NCBI RefSeq assembly: GCF_021729865.1
Contig: NZ_CP063400.1
Coordinates: 5,257,001-5,321,000 of the forward strand
From: Hydrogenophaga sp. SL48
Lineage (GTDB): Bacteria; Pseudomonadota; Gammaproteobacteria; Burkholderiales; Burkholderiaceae_C
Length of the DNA: 64,000 bases
Reading direction: 5' to 3'
Part shown: one piece after another, positions 9,709 through 18,462 of the stretch
Layout: each line of letters starts with the position of its first letter
How positions within the stretch are numbered: the first letter of the stretch is position 1
Program-made: the position numbers and the translations under genes
The notes under the pieces: model-generated
Told to the model about the DNA's origin: nothing
The model's input: the letters and a program-made list of their open reading frames with translations, nothing else
Databases searched by the model: none

Positions 9709-11382
9709 TCAGTGGGCGGTGGCGGCGGAAGCTGCGGCAGTTTGTTCGGCCTGCAGCTTCTGGGCGACCAGTTCGCCCAGCGCTTTCTTGGACACCTTGC
9801 CGAAGGTGGAGACCGGGAAGTCGGGCAAGACCTCCAGCCGCTCGGGCAGCTTGAACTTGGCGATCTCCTTGGTCAGCAGGAAGCCCACCAGTTCCTTGAG
9901 GTGCAGGGCCTTGCCCGGCTTGAGGATCACGAAGGCGCACATCTTTTCGCCCATGGCCGGGTCGGGCATGGGCACGCAGGCCACGTTCTGCACCGCGGGG
10001 TGCATGAGGATCAGGTTCTCCACCTCTTCGGCGCTGATCTTTTCGCCGCCGCGGTTGATCAGGTCCTTCTTGCGGCCCTCGACGATGTAGTTGCCGCTCG
10101 GGTGCTTGCGCATCAGGTCGCCGGAGCGGTAGAAGCCCTCGGGCGTGAACTGGCGCGCGTTGTACTCGGGCACGCCGTAGTAGCCGCGCAGCGTGTACGG
10201 CCCGCGCACGGTGAACTCGCCCACCTCGCCGTCGGGCACGGGGTTGCCTTCGTCGTCGAGCAGAAGCACCTCGTCGTCCTCGCACACCGGGCGACCGCAG
10301 GTTTCCAGCTTGACCTCTTCGGGGTCGCTGGCGCGCACGAACATCAGCGTGCCTTCGGACATGCCGAAGTTCTCCTGCACGAACACGCCGGGGATCAGCG
10401 CACGCGTCTTGGCGCGCACCTCGGGCTGCATGCGCTGGCCGCCGCTCTGGATCACTTTCAGGCTGTCGAGCCGATGGTCCTCGACCGCCGGGTCGTTGAT
10501 CAGGCGGATCAGCAGCGCGGGCACGACCTTCAGGTGCGTGACCTTGTGCTTTTCGATCAGCGCGCACATCTCGGCCGGCCGCGTGTTGCCGTGCAACACC
10601 ACCTTGGCGCCCTTGAACATGAAGCCCTGGATGCCGGGGCAGGCCAGCGGCAGGTTGTGCGCGATGGGCAGTACCAGCAGCAGCGTGGAATCGGCCGTGA
10701 TCTCGGTCACCTCGGCGGCCACCTTGGAGTTGTAGGCGTAGTCGTTGTTGGTGCGCGGGATCAGCTTGGGGATGCCGGTGGTGCCGCCCGAGAGCTGGAA
10801 GATGCAGGGGTCGGTCGGGTCGATTTTTATGTCGGCCAGGCGCGAGGCCGGCAGCGTGGCGGGCTTCTTGATCAGCTCGCGCAACGACACCTCGCCCGCG
10901 CCGGCCTCACCCAGCACGATGCGGAACCTCAGCGACGGGTTCTCGGCCTGCACGCGGGTGATCACTGGCGCAAAGGCGAAGTCGCCCGACGTGTCGGGGT
11001 AGACCGCCGTCGTGGCGCCGGACAGCTGAACGAACTGGCTGATCTCGGCGTAGCGGTGGGTGACCAGGGCCGCGATGGGGATGCAGCCGATCTTCTGCAG
11101 CGCGAAATACAGCACCACGAACTCGTGCACGTTGGGCAGCGTGGGCACCACGCGGTCGAGTGGCTGCAGGCCGAGTTCGAGCAGGTTGAGCGCGAGGTTG
11201 GAGCTGACGCGGTCGAGCTCGGCGTAGGTGTAGATCACGTCGCCGTCGATCAGCGCCACGCGGTCCGCGTGCTGTCTGAACACCGCGTCGAATTCCTGCG
11301 CCAGCGACCGGTCCTGCCAGTAGCCCTTGGCGCGGTAGCGCGCGGCGTAGTCGGGAGGAAAGGGAACGAATCCTTCAAGCAT
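9709..11382 (-). CDS. Aryl-acid AMP/CoA ligase (2,3-dihydroxybenzoate-AMP ligase-like)
   Basis: A 557-residue ANL-superfamily adenylate-forming enzyme. The P-loop-like motif is LSGGTTGIPKLIPR. Further motifs are NFGMSEGTL, YRSGDLM, GRKKDLINRGGEKIS and the C-terminal catalytic lysine region STFGKVSKKAL. The N terminus (FPPDYAARYRAKGYWQD) resembles EntE/DhbE, which adenylate 2,3-dihydroxybenzoate or salicylate. With no carrier protein or siderophore genes nearby, a degradative aryl- or alicyclic-CoA ligase role is more likely. The ATG at 11382 has an ideal AGGAGA 7 bp upstream; an upstream in-frame alternative start adds 20 residues. Confidence 0.83.
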   Translation of the reverse strand: MLEGFVPFPPDYAARYRAKGYWQDRSLAQEFDAVFRQHADRVALIDGDVIYTYAELDRVSSNLALNLLELGLQPLDRVVPTLPNVHEFVVLYFALQKIGCIPIAALVTHRYAEISQFVQLSGATTAVYPDTSGDFAFAPVITRVQAENPSLRFRIVLGEAGAGEVSLRELIKKPATLPASRLADIKIDPTDPCIFQLSGGTTGIPKLIPRTNNDYAYNSKVAAEVTEITADSTLLLVLPIAHNLPLACPGIQGFMFKGAKVVLHGNTRPAEMCALIEKHKVTHLKVVPALLIRLINDPAVEDHRLDSLKVIQSGGQRMQPEVRAKTRALIPGVFVQENFGMSEGTLMFVRASDPEEVKLETCGRPVCEDDEVLLLDDEGNPVPDGEVGEFTVRGPYTLRGYYGVPEYNARQFTPEGFYRSGDLMRKHPSGNYIVEGRKKDLINRGGEKISAEEVENLILMHPAVQNVACVPMPDPAMGEKMCAFVILKPGKALHLKELVGFLLTKEIAKFKLPERLEVLPDFPVSTFGKVSKKALGELVAQKLQAEQTAAASAATAH

Positions 11383-11430
11383 GGAAGTCTCCTGAAAAAC
11401 AAAGAACGCAAGAGGTCTGGCCGGCGGTAA

Positions 11431-11513
11431 CGCCCAGGGCACCGCCGGGCTGGCTTTGCCAGACGGCCAGTGCCGCCCCCTTGAGGGGGTCGCGCGCAGC
11501 GCGGCGGGGGTGG
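11431..11513. repeat. GC-rich intergenic repeat copy
   Basis: A repeat copy between the SDR and ligase genes. It contains CGCCCAGGGCACCGCCGGGC, CTGGCTTTGCCAG and CCCCCTTGAGGGGG followed by CGCGCGCAGCGCGG. It is the inverse orientation of the copy at 5294 and ends one base before the SDR stop codon. Confidence 0.65.
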
Positions 11514-11514
11514 G

Positions 11515-12288
11515 TCAGGTTGAACTGGTGAAACCGCCGTCGATGACGACGACCTCACCCGTGACGAAGCGCATGCCGGTGATGAGGTTCAGCATCACCT
11601 CGGCCACGTCGTCGGCGGTCACGCAGCGCTTGAGCGGCGTGGCCTTGGCGCGGGCACCCATGAGCGCGTCGTACTTGTCGCCCAACATGCGTTCCATCCA
11701 GTCGCCCTCCATCCAGCCGGGGGCGACGGCGTTCACGCGGATGTCCGGCCCCAGGTTCCAGGCCATCATCTTGGTCAGGCTCACCACGGCGGCCTTGCTG
11801 GCGGCGTACGGTGGCGGCTGCGGGCCGGGGCGCAGGCCCACGATGCTCGCGGTGTTGACGATGGACGGCTCACCGCCCTGTTCCTTGCTTTTCCTCAGCA
11901 GCGCCACGGCCGCACGGCTCACCTGGAAGTTGCCGCGCACGTTGACCGCGAAGGTGCGGTCCCAGGCGTCCATGTCCAGGCTCTCCAGGTCCTTGACCTT
12001 CCAGGTCGCGGTGGTGCCGGCGTTGTTGATCAGCGCGTCGAGGTGACCGAAGGCCTCGCCCACCTTCGCCAGCATCTGGCGCACCGCCGCGTCGTCGCTC
12101 ACGTCGCACTGCAGCAGCAGGGTTTGGGCGCCCAGGGCCTGGGCTTCTTCTGCCACGGCCTGCGCGGCCTTGGCGCTCGATGCGTAGTTGATGGCGACGT
12201 CAAAACCGGCGGCCGCGAGGGCCAGCACGGCGCTGCGGCCGATGCCGGTGCCGCCGCCGGTGACGAGGGCCTTTTTGCGGGTGGTCAT
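11515..12288 (-). CDS. Short-chain dehydrogenase/reductase (FabG-like)
   Basis: A 257-residue classical SDR. The cofactor motif GGGTGIG is followed by NNAGTT. The catalytic Ser lies in VNTASIVG and the Tyr-Lys pair in PPYAASKAA. Such enzymes oxidise or reduce a hydroxyl/keto group, here plausibly a 3-hydroxyacyl-CoA or ring alcohol intermediate. The ATG at 12288 has AGGAG about 10 bp upstream; an in-frame upstream start would add seven residues. It lies between the Bug receptor and the ligase in the same orientation. Confidence 0.83.
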   Translation of the reverse strand: MTTRKKALVTGGGTGIGRSAVLALAAAGFDVAINYASSAKAAQAVAEEAQALGAQTLLLQCDVSDDAAVRQMLAKVGEAFGHLDALINNAGTTATWKVKDLESLDMDAWDRTFAVNVRGNFQVSRAAVALLRKSKEQGGEPSIVNTASIVGLRPGPQPPPYAASKAAVVSLTKMMAWNLGPDIRVNAVAPGWMEGDWMERMLGDKYDALMGARAKATPLKRCVTADDVAEVMLNLITGMRFVTGEVVVIDGGFTSST

Positions 12289-12381
12289 GGGAAGGTGCTC
12301 CTGTCTCAAAAGGGATGGGCCGAGTTCGTCCCGGGCACCGGCTTGTCCGGTACCTTCGGGCCGAGAAAAGGGAAGGGCGGT

Positions 12382-13356
12382 TTACTGCGCTTGCACGCCG
12401 AGCTCGTTCACCAGGCGCTTCATCGCGCCCTGCTGCTGCACGAAAAACTCGTGCGCGCCGGCCACGCTGTCCTGGCGCGGGTACACGCCCATGTCGCCCA
12501 GGCGGGCGGTCACCTCGGGCGAGGCGGTGATGCGGTTCACGTCGGCGTTGATGCGCTCGACGATGGCGGCCGGCGTGCCGGCGGGCACGATGATCTGGAA
12601 CCAGCCGATGGCCTCGTAGCCCGGGTAGGTCTCGGCCACGGCCGGCACGTCGATGCCCGGCAGGCGCTTGGCCGATGTCACCCCGATGGCGCGCAGCCGG
12701 CCCGACTTCACGTGCTGCAGCAGGCCGGGCACGCCGTCCACGGTGAGCGTCGCGTCGCCCGACAACACCGCCGTCACGGCCTCGGGCGGCGCGCGGAAGG
12801 GGACGGTGAACAGGCCCATCGCGCCCGCCTTGCTGACCATTTCACCGGCCAGGTGGGGGAGCGAATTGAGCTGCGGTGCCGCGAAGTTCACCTTGCCGGG
12901 GTGGGCCTTGGCGTGCTTCGCCAGATCGGCCACCGACTGGATGCCGCTGCTCGACGGTACCGCGAGCATCAGCGGGCTGATGCCCACCGTGGCGGCCGAG
13001 GTGAGGTCGGTGTCGGGGTTGAACTGGGGGTTCTTGAACACCAGCGGCGTGATGGTGCCCATGGCTGCGGGCACGAAGCCGATGGTGTAGCCGTCCGGGG
13101 CCGAGCGAGCCAGCGCCGACATGCCGGGGATGCCGCCCGCGCCGGGCTTGTTGTCCACGATCACGCCCTGGCCCCAGGCGGCGGCCAGCTTCTCGCCCAC
13201 GATGCGGGCGATCACGTCGGGCGCGGCGCCGGCACCGGCCGGCACGATCAAACGCACCGGCTTGCTGGGCCAGGCCTGGGCCATGGCCTGGGTGCTGGCC
13301 AGCGCAAGCAGGGAGAGGGCGGCCTGCAGAACGCCGCGCTTGGAAATCAGGGTCAT
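12382..13356 (-). CDS. Tripartite tricarboxylate transporter substrate-binding (Bug) protein
   Basis: A 324-residue periplasmic receptor of the Bug family. The signal peptide (MTLISKRGVLQAALSLLALA, cleavage after QAMA) is followed by WPSKPVRLIVPAGAG and the GVIVDNKPGAGG motif typical of Bug proteins. Such receptors bind carboxylates and are often encoded without the TctAB permease, as here. It is the first gene of the minus-strand catabolic operon, with GGAGACACGAC before the ATG, and faces the LysR gene. It probably delivers or senses the operon's substrate. Confidence 0.87.
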   Translation of the reverse strand: MTLISKRGVLQAALSLLALASTQAMAQAWPSKPVRLIVPAGAGAAPDVIARIVGEKLAAAWGQGVIVDNKPGAGGIPGMSALARSAPDGYTIGFVPAAMGTITPLVFKNPQFNPDTDLTSAATVGISPLMLAVPSSSGIQSVADLAKHAKAHPGKVNFAAPQLNSLPHLAGEMVSKAGAMGLFTVPFRAPPEAVTAVLSGDATLTVDGVPGLLQHVKSGRLRAIGVTSAKRLPGIDVPAVAETYPGYEAIGWFQIIVPAGTPAAIVERINADVNRITASPEVTARLGDMGVYPRQDSVAGAHEFFVQQQGAMKRLVNELGVQAQ

Positions 13357-13457
13357 GTCGTGTCTCCGGATCGTTGGTGTGGTGAGTCCCCGGCATCGGG
13401 GCTGGAGCGGACTGTAGGCACGCACGCCGTTTCAAATAAGATGGCGCGATCCACAAA

Positions 13458-13473
13458 GCGATTCACAAATCGC
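13458..13473. promoter_or_regulatory. Dyad in LysR/Bug divergent promoter region
   Basis: The 143-bp gap between the divergent Bug and LysR genes contains the perfect inverted repeat GCGATT-CACA-AATCGC. A related half-site, GCGATCCACAAAGCG, lies just upstream. The AT-containing dyad and its position next to the LysR start fit a LysR-type operator, but binding is inferred. Confidence 0.45.
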
Positions 13474-13499
13474 ATCCCCCCTGTCGCACACACCCGCCC

Positions 13500-14393
13500 A
13501 TGAAACTCGACCAGTTGCAGCACCTGATGGCCATCGTCGAACACGGCAGCCTGCGCTCGGCGGCCAAGCGGCTGGACGTGCCGCAGCCCGCGCTGACGCG
13601 CAGCGTGCGGGCGCTGGAGAGGGAGCTGGGGGTGAGCCTGTTTGCGCGCCAGACCACGGGCATGGTGCTGACCGCCGAAGGGGTGCGCTTTCACCGGCGG
13701 GCCTGCGTGATCACCAGCGAGGCGCGGCGCGCGCGCGAGGAGGTGCAGCAGCCCGGGCCCAACTACGAGGGCACGGTCTCGGTGGCGCTGTCCATCATGC
13801 CGCACCTGGGCATGCTGCCCGACGCGCTGCCGGTGTTCCGCCGCACCTACCCCAAGGTGAAGCTCAACCTCACCGAGAGCCTGATGCCGGCGGTGGAAGG
13901 CGCGCTGCGCGACGGCAGCGTGGACTTCTACCTGGGCGCCGCGCCCTGGCTGAAACCCGCGCCGGGGCTGGCGCTGCAGCACCTGTGCGACAACACTCGC
14001 GTGGTCGTCTGCCGCAAGGGGCATCCGCTGGCGCGGGTGCGCAGCCTCAAGGCGCTGGCGGGCGCCGAGTGGGCGACCACCACCATCGACCACAACGCCG
14101 AAGAAGACCTGGCGCGGCTGTTTGCTTCCCACGGGCAGGCCGCGCCGCGCGTGATGTTGAGCGCGCACTCGGCGCTGTCGGTCGAGGTGGCGCTGGTGCA
14201 GACCGACCTGCTCGCCATGCTGCCCAAACAGTGGATGAGCTTTGCCATGACGCGCGACCTGCTGGACGTGATTCCCGTGCGCGAGCGCCTGCCCGCGCCG
14301 GCCATTGTGTTGGTGCGCCGGCCGGATTTGCCGTTGTCGCCGCCTTCGGAGTTCTTCTGCGACGTGCTGCTGCGCGGCCTGCCGCGCGGCTGA
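13500..14393 (+). CDS. LysR-family transcriptional regulator
   Basis: A 297-residue LysR regulator with an N-terminal winged helix-turn-helix (MKLDQLQHLMAIVEHGSLRS, then AAKRLDVPQPALTRSVRALE). A periplasmic-binding-protein-like effector domain follows from about residue 90. It is divergent from the ligase/amidohydrolase/crotonase operon and most likely controls it in response to a pathway acid or CoA thioester. Start at the ATG at 13500; there is no strong Shine-Dalgarno sequence. Confidence 0.88.
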   Translation: MKLDQLQHLMAIVEHGSLRSAAKRLDVPQPALTRSVRALERELGVSLFARQTTGMVLTAEGVRFHRRACVITSEARRAREEVQQPGPNYEGTVSVALSIMPHLGMLPDALPVFRRTYPKVKLNLTESLMPAVEGALRDGSVDFYLGAAPWLKPAPGLALQHLCDNTRVVVCRKGHPLARVRSLKALAGAEWATTTIDHNAEEDLARLFASHGQAAPRVMLSAHSALSVEVALVQTDLLAMLPKQWMSFAMTRDLLDVIPVRERLPAPAIVLVRRPDLPLSPPSEFFCDVLLRGLPRG

Positions 14394-14396
14394 GCC

Positions 14397-15311
14397 TCAG
14401 CGCGCCACGGCGCGCCGGATGAAGTCGCCCAGCGGTCCGCTCACCGTGGTGTCGGCGGTGCCGATGGAGGCGCCGGGCGAGAAGTGGTTGTGGTGCCGCC
14501 ACCAGTGCAGCGCGGGCTGGAAGCCGTGTTGCCCCACCAGCCGCGCGAACAGCTCGCCGGCCTGCACCTGCATCTGCAACAGGTCGCGTTCGGCGGCGGC
14601 GACCAGCAGCGGGAAGGGCGCTGCGTCGATCTGCTCCACGACGCTGGCCTCGTCCCAGGTGGCGGTGTCGGGGCCGAAATAGGCCTCGTTGCGCGGGTCG
14701 GGCGAGGGGATGTGCAGCGCCTCGCGTGCGAGCCCTTCGAGCCGTGCGTGGTAAGGGCCGGAGAGCAGGGCGGCGCCGGCGATGCGCCAGCCCGGCGGCT
14801 GGAAACGGCGCATCAAAGTGGCCGCGGCCACGTGCGCCGCACCCGCCGATTCACCCACCAGGACCACACGCCCGGGATCGGCGCCCCAGGTCGGCGCCAG
14901 CGCCTGCAGGGCCAACCAGACGGCCGCCACGTCCTCGGGCCCGCTCGGCCAGCGGGCTTCGGGCGCGAGCCGGTAGTTGGCGAGCACCGTGACCAGGCCC
15001 TGCCTGGCGCCCCACCAGCCGATGTTGGCCCGGTCCTGTTTGTCGCCGCGCAGGAAACCGCCGCCGTGAAAAAACACCAGCAGGGGCGCCCCTTCGGGTG
15101 CCGGCCCAGCCGGCAGGTAGACGTCGAAGCGGTGGCGCGGGTGCCCGCCGTAGGGCAGATCTGGCCGGCAGCGCAGGCCGTCGCGTGGCTGTTCGGCGAG
15201 CCAGGGGGCGTACAGGGCCTGCACGCCCGGCGGGGTGGCGGCCGGGCCCAGGGCGGCGAGCGCGGCGATCAGGGCCGGGGGCATGGGGTCGTGGGGCGGC
15301 GGGGTGGTCAT
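14397..15311 (-). CDS. Alpha/beta hydrolase (hormone-sensitive-lipase type esterase)
   Basis: A 304-residue carboxylesterase-like protein. The oxyanion-hole motif is FFHGGGFLRGD. The nucleophile elbow is GESAGAAH, with the serine in GxSxG. The acid and histidine are probably in AERDLLQMQ and HHNHFSPGAS. It overlaps no neighbour but converges tightly on the LysR gene (3 bp between stops). The ATG at 15311 or 15284 could start the protein; neither has a clear ribosome site. The substrate is unknown. Confidence 0.8.
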   Translation of the reverse strand: MTTPPPHDPMPPALIAALAALGPAATPPGVQALYAPWLAEQPRDGLRCRPDLPYGGHPRHRFDVYLPAGPAPEGAPLLVFFHGGGFLRGDKQDRANIGWWGARQGLVTVLANYRLAPEARWPSGPEDVAAVWLALQALAPTWGADPGRVVLVGESAGAAHVAAATLMRRFQPPGWRIAGAALLSGPYHARLEGLAREALHIPSPDPRNEAYFGPDTATWDEASVVEQIDAAPFPLLVAAAERDLLQMQVQAGELFARLVGQHGFQPALHWWRHHNHFSPGASIGTADTTVSGPLGDFIRRAVAR

Positions 15312-15505
15312 GCGGTGGGGTGGGGTCTGTGGTTCGCGCGATGGTGGCGCGGGACGGGGGTGCGGGGAAGATGGCGAACGGCACCGGGCGATCTGTTTCC
15401 GGCATCTCCCTGCGTCGGGCCCAGCCGCTTCCGGGCGCCCCGCAGCGCGCCGGGGCCTTGCAGAAACGGGCATCATCTCGGGCTGATCAAAACTTGGAGT
15501 GGGTT

Positions 15506-16171
15506 GTGGAACTGAACGTCTGGTTGGCCTATTTCGCGGCGGCCTGGGTGATCGCGCTGTCGCCCGGCTCGGGCGCGGTGCTGTCGATGACGCACGGCCT
15601 GGCCTATGGCGTGCGCCGCACGGGGGCCACCATCGTGGGCCTGCAGCTGGGGCTGATGGTGATCCTGCTGGTGGCCGGGGTGGGCGTGGGGGCGCTGCTG
15701 ATGGCCTCGGCCACCGCCTTCACGGTGGTCAAGGTGGTGGGCGCGGCCTACCTGATCTGGCTGGGCTGGCGGCAGTGGGTGTCGCCGGTGGACCCGGCGC
15801 CCGCTGCGCCGTCCGGGTTGACCCAGGCAGCCGCGCCAGCGGCCCGCGACAGCGCCGGCCCCAGCGTCCGCGAGCGCGTGTTGCTCGGCTTTTTCACCAA
15901 CGTGACCAACCCCAAAGGCATCGTCTTCATGGTCGCGGTGCTGCCGCAGTTCATCGACCCCGCGCGCAGCCTGGGGCTGCAGCTGCTGATCCTGCTGGTG
16001 ACCACGGTGTTCACCGACGTGCTGGTGATGCACGGTTACGCGTTCCTCGCCTCGCGCGCGCAGCGCTGGCTGGCGACCGCCAAGGCGCGCCGCGCGCAGA
16101 ACCGCGTGTTCGGCGGCGTGCTCATGGCCATGGGCGCGAGCCTGTTCATGGTCAAAAGAGCCGTGGCCTGA
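15506..16171 (+). CDS. LysE/RhtB-family amino-acid exporter
   Basis: A 221-residue inner-membrane protein with about six transmembrane helices. It carries LysE/RhtB hallmarks: LSPGSGAVLSMTHGLAYG near the N terminus and GFFTNVTNPKGIVFM in the middle. Members export amino acids, homoserine lactone or related metabolites. The start is a GTG at 15506 with GGAG six bases upstream; no ATG begins the conserved N-terminal helix. The gene is divergent from the esterase. Confidence 0.85.
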   Translation: MELNVWLAYFAAAWVIALSPGSGAVLSMTHGLAYGVRRTGATIVGLQLGLMVILLVAGVGVGALLMASATAFTVVKVVGAAYLIWLGWRQWVSPVDPAPAAPSGLTQAAAPAARDSAGPSVRERVLLGFFTNVTNPKGIVFMVAVLPQFIDPARSLGLQLLILLVTTVFTDVLVMHGYAFLASRAQRWLATAKARRAQNRVFGGVLMAMGASLFMVKRAVA

Positions 16172-16203
16172 ATGCCTGCGGCCGACCGATACCATTCGTG
16201 CGC

Positions 16204-16725
16204 ATGAACGAACCCGTCTTGAACCCCCCCGAACGATCCGCCGGCGTGCAGCGCGTCACCGACGCCCTGGCCGCGCTCGGCCACCCGCACGCGCCCGTGA
16301 TGCTGAGTGACGCCGCGCGCACCGCGCAGCAGGCGGCCGATGCCCTGGGCGTGGCGCTGGGCCAGATCGCCAAGAGCATCATCTTCCGCCGCAAGACGGA
16401 CGACGTGGCCGTGCTCGTCATCACCTCGGGCGACCTGCGCGTGGACGAGAAGAAGGTGCAGGCCATCGTCTGCGCCGAGGGGGGCAAGCTGGGTCGGGCC
16501 GACGCTGATTTCGTGAAAGACAAGACCGGCTTCTCCATCGGCGGTGTCTCGCCGCTGGCGCACGCCACGCCGCCCGTGACGCTGATCGACGACCAGCTGT
16601 TCCGCTTCGACGTGATCTGGGCGGCGGCGGGCCATCCGCACGGGGTGTTCCGCCTCACGCCCCACGACCTGCAACACCTCACCGGCGCGCCCGTGCACGA
16701 CGTGACCGTGCCCGCCATGCCCTGA
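16204..16725 (+). CDS. YbaK/EbsC-family aminoacyl-tRNA deacylase
   Basis: A 173-residue YbaK-type editing domain that hydrolyses mischarged aminoacyl-tRNA (Cys-tRNA(Pro)/Ala-tRNA(Pro) in characterised members). The characteristic segment is QIAKSIIFRRKTDDVAVLVI, followed by KLGRADADFVKDKTGFSIGG with the conserved Lys and glycine-rich G-S/V-P loop. It starts 32 bp after the LysE-family gene and ends five bases before the DUF1289 gene, suggesting a short operon. Confidence 0.82.
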   Translation: MNEPVLNPPERSAGVQRVTDALAALGHPHAPVMLSDAARTAQQAADALGVALGQIAKSIIFRRKTDDVAVLVITSGDLRVDEKKVQAIVCAEGGKLGRADADFVKDKTGFSIGGVSPLAHATPPVTLIDDQLFRFDVIWAAAGHPHGVFRLTPHDLQHLTGAPVHDVTVPAMP

Positions 16726-16730
16726 CCCCC

Positions 16731-16997
16731 ATGTTCCTCAAGAAGCTGTTTGCCCGAACCCCGGCGCCCGTGCCCCGGGTGCTGCCCCTGATCAACCTCG
16801 AGGACGCGCGCGCGCGCCACGTGGACCCCGAGGTGCCGTCGCCCTGCATCTCGGTGTGCCAGATGAACCCCGCCACCGACCTCTGCAGCGGCTGCTACCG
16901 CACGGTGGACGAGATCGCGGCCTGGAGCGGGCTGGACGATCCGGAGCGGCTCGTCGTGTGGGAGCGCATCGAGGCGCGGCAGCAGCCCCAGGTGTGA
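16731..16997 (+). CDS. DUF1289 small cysteine protein
   Basis: An 88-residue protein with the DUF1289 signature SPCISVCQMNPATDLCSGCY, i.e. four cysteines in CxxxC-x8-CxxC arrangement, then a Trp-rich tail (AAWSGLDDPERLVVWERI). The cysteine pattern suggests metal or iron-sulfur binding; no function is established. It begins 5 bp after the YbaK stop and sits 28 bp before the HCCA isomerase-like gene. Confidence 0.8.
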   Translation: MFLKKLFARTPAPVPRVLPLINLEDARARHVDPEVPSPCISVCQMNPATDLCSGCYRTVDEIAAWSGLDDPERLVVWERIEARQQPQV

Positions 16998-17025
16998 ACC
17001 GGCATCGGATCGAAAGGCCCTCACC

Positions 17026-17739
17026 ATGACCGCGACCGACTTCGACCCCGCGCCCCCGTCCGTCACCCTGCACGAGCTGACCTTTTTCTACGACCCGATT
17101 TCGCCCTACGCGCACCTGGCGTTCGAGAGGTTGCCGCAGGCGCTCATGGGCCTGAGCGTGCACGTGCGCTACCGGCCTGTGCTGTTCGCCGCACTGCTGA
17201 AGGCACACGGGCAGCTCGGCCCGGCCGAGATCCCGGGCAAGCGCGAATGGACCTACCGGCAGATGGCCTGGCTCGCTCACCAACAGGGCGTAAGGCTCGA
17301 CATGCCGGCGGCCCACCCGTTCAACCCGCTCTCGCTGTTGCGGCTGGGGTTGTGCACCGCCACCGACGACGCGCCCGGTGACACCAACCGCTACGTGACC
17401 GGGCTGCTGTTCCAGCACGTGTGGCACGGCGGGCTGGACGCCACCGACCCCGCGCGCCTGGCCGCGCTGCAGGCCCGGCTGCAGGACCACATGGCCGAGC
17501 GGCAAAAGCCCTGGCACGCGCCCGACAGCGACACCGTGAAACAGCGGCTGCGCGACAACACCGAGGCCGCGCTCGCCGCCGGACTGTTCGGCGTGCCGTC
17601 GATCGTGGTGAACGGGCGCGTGTTCTGGGGGCAGGACGCCCTGCCCATGCTGCGTGCCTGCCTGGACGGCGACCCCTGGTTCCAGTCCGGCGCCTGGGAG
17701 GCGGCGGACCAGCTGCCGGCCGGGGTGCGCCGAGGTTGA
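17026..17739 (+). CDS. 2-hydroxychromene-2-carboxylate isomerase-like (DsbA-family) protein
   Basis: A 237-residue thioredoxin-fold protein of the HCCA isomerase/kappa-GST group. The N terminus, FFYDPISPYAHLAF, carries the Ser-Pro-Tyr active-site segment, and the C-terminal domain has GLFGVPSIVVNGRVFWGQD. HCCA isomerases act in naphthalene degradation, but many homologs occur outside that pathway and no naphthalene genes are present here. It likely handles glutathione-dependent isomerisation of an unknown compound. Confidence 0.8.
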   Translation: MTATDFDPAPPSVTLHELTFFYDPISPYAHLAFERLPQALMGLSVHVRYRPVLFAALLKAHGQLGPAEIPGKREWTYRQMAWLAHQQGVRLDMPAAHPFNPLSLLRLGLCTATDDAPGDTNRYVTGLLFQHVWHGGLDATDPARLAALQARLQDHMAERQKPWHAPDSDTVKQRLRDNTEAALAAGLFGVPSIVVNGRVFWGQDALPMLRACLDGDPWFQSGAWEAADQLPAGVRRG

Positions 17740-17873
17740 TCCCCGCGGTTTTCTTGATCCGGCGCATGGCGCGGACCCCGGTGCTTGACTAGACTGCTCG
17801 CAGGTTGACGCCGCGTGCCACGTCGCGCGATGGGACCGCACCGCCATGCCCCTCACTCACAAGGAGATCCGCC

Positions 17874-18311
17874 ATGTTCAAGAAAATCCTCGTTCCCACC
17901 GACGGTTCCGCGCTCGCGCAAAGCGCGGCCACCACCGCCGCCCAGCTGGCCAAAAGCCAGGGCGCTGAGGTGATCGGCGTCTATGTGATCGACCCCTTCC
18001 CCTACATCGGCATGGGCGAAGCATCGGCGGCCGGGCTTCAGTCTTACCTGACCGAGTCCCGCAACCTGGCGGGGCAGGCGCTCGACGCGCTGGGCAAGGT
18101 CTGCGCCGCCGAAGGCGTGCCCTTTGCTGGCGACACCATCGAGCGCAATGTGGTCTACGAAGGTGTGATCGAAACCGCCCAGGCCGAGGGTTGCGACCTG
18201 ATCGTGATGGCTTCGCACGGTCGCCAGGGCATGAAAGCATTGATCCTGGGGAGCGTGGCTCAGAAGGTGCTGACCCACGCCAGTGTGCCGGTGATGATCG
18301 TCAAGGGGTGA
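17874..18311 (+). CDS. Universal stress protein UspA-family
   Basis: A 145-residue single-domain Usp. The N-terminal strand is FKKILVPTDGSALAQ. The ATP-binding loop is ASHGRQGMKALILGSVAQKV, and the protein ends ASVPVMIVK. Presence of the G-x2-G...GS motif indicates an ATP-binding type. AAGGAG precedes the ATG at 17874; a longer open frame from 17805 lacks such a site. It seems monocistronic. Usp proteins support survival during starvation or other stress. Confidence 0.88.
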   Translation: MFKKILVPTDGSALAQSAATTAAQLAKSQGAEVIGVYVIDPFPYIGMGEASAAGLQSYLTESRNLAGQALDALGKVCAAEGVPFAGDTIERNVVYEGVIETAQAEGCDLIVMASHGRQGMKALILGSVAQKVLTHASVPVMIVKG

Positions 18312-18462
18312 CGACGGTGCAGCGGCTTCGCCACACGCGGCGGCAGGAACACAGTCTTTTGGGTGACAAGTTCCTGGCCAGAGTGTAGCGATTCGTAACA
18401 GATGCGGGATGTGTAACGTTTCAAGGAACGGGGTCGGATGAGGCTACGTAGAGTCGCCTCTC

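Noticed and set aside
9703..11430. 575-codon plus-strand frame opposite the ligase gene
   Set aside because: Translation is Val/His/Arg-rich with no domain signature; the minus strand carries all ANL-family motifs and a good ribosome site.
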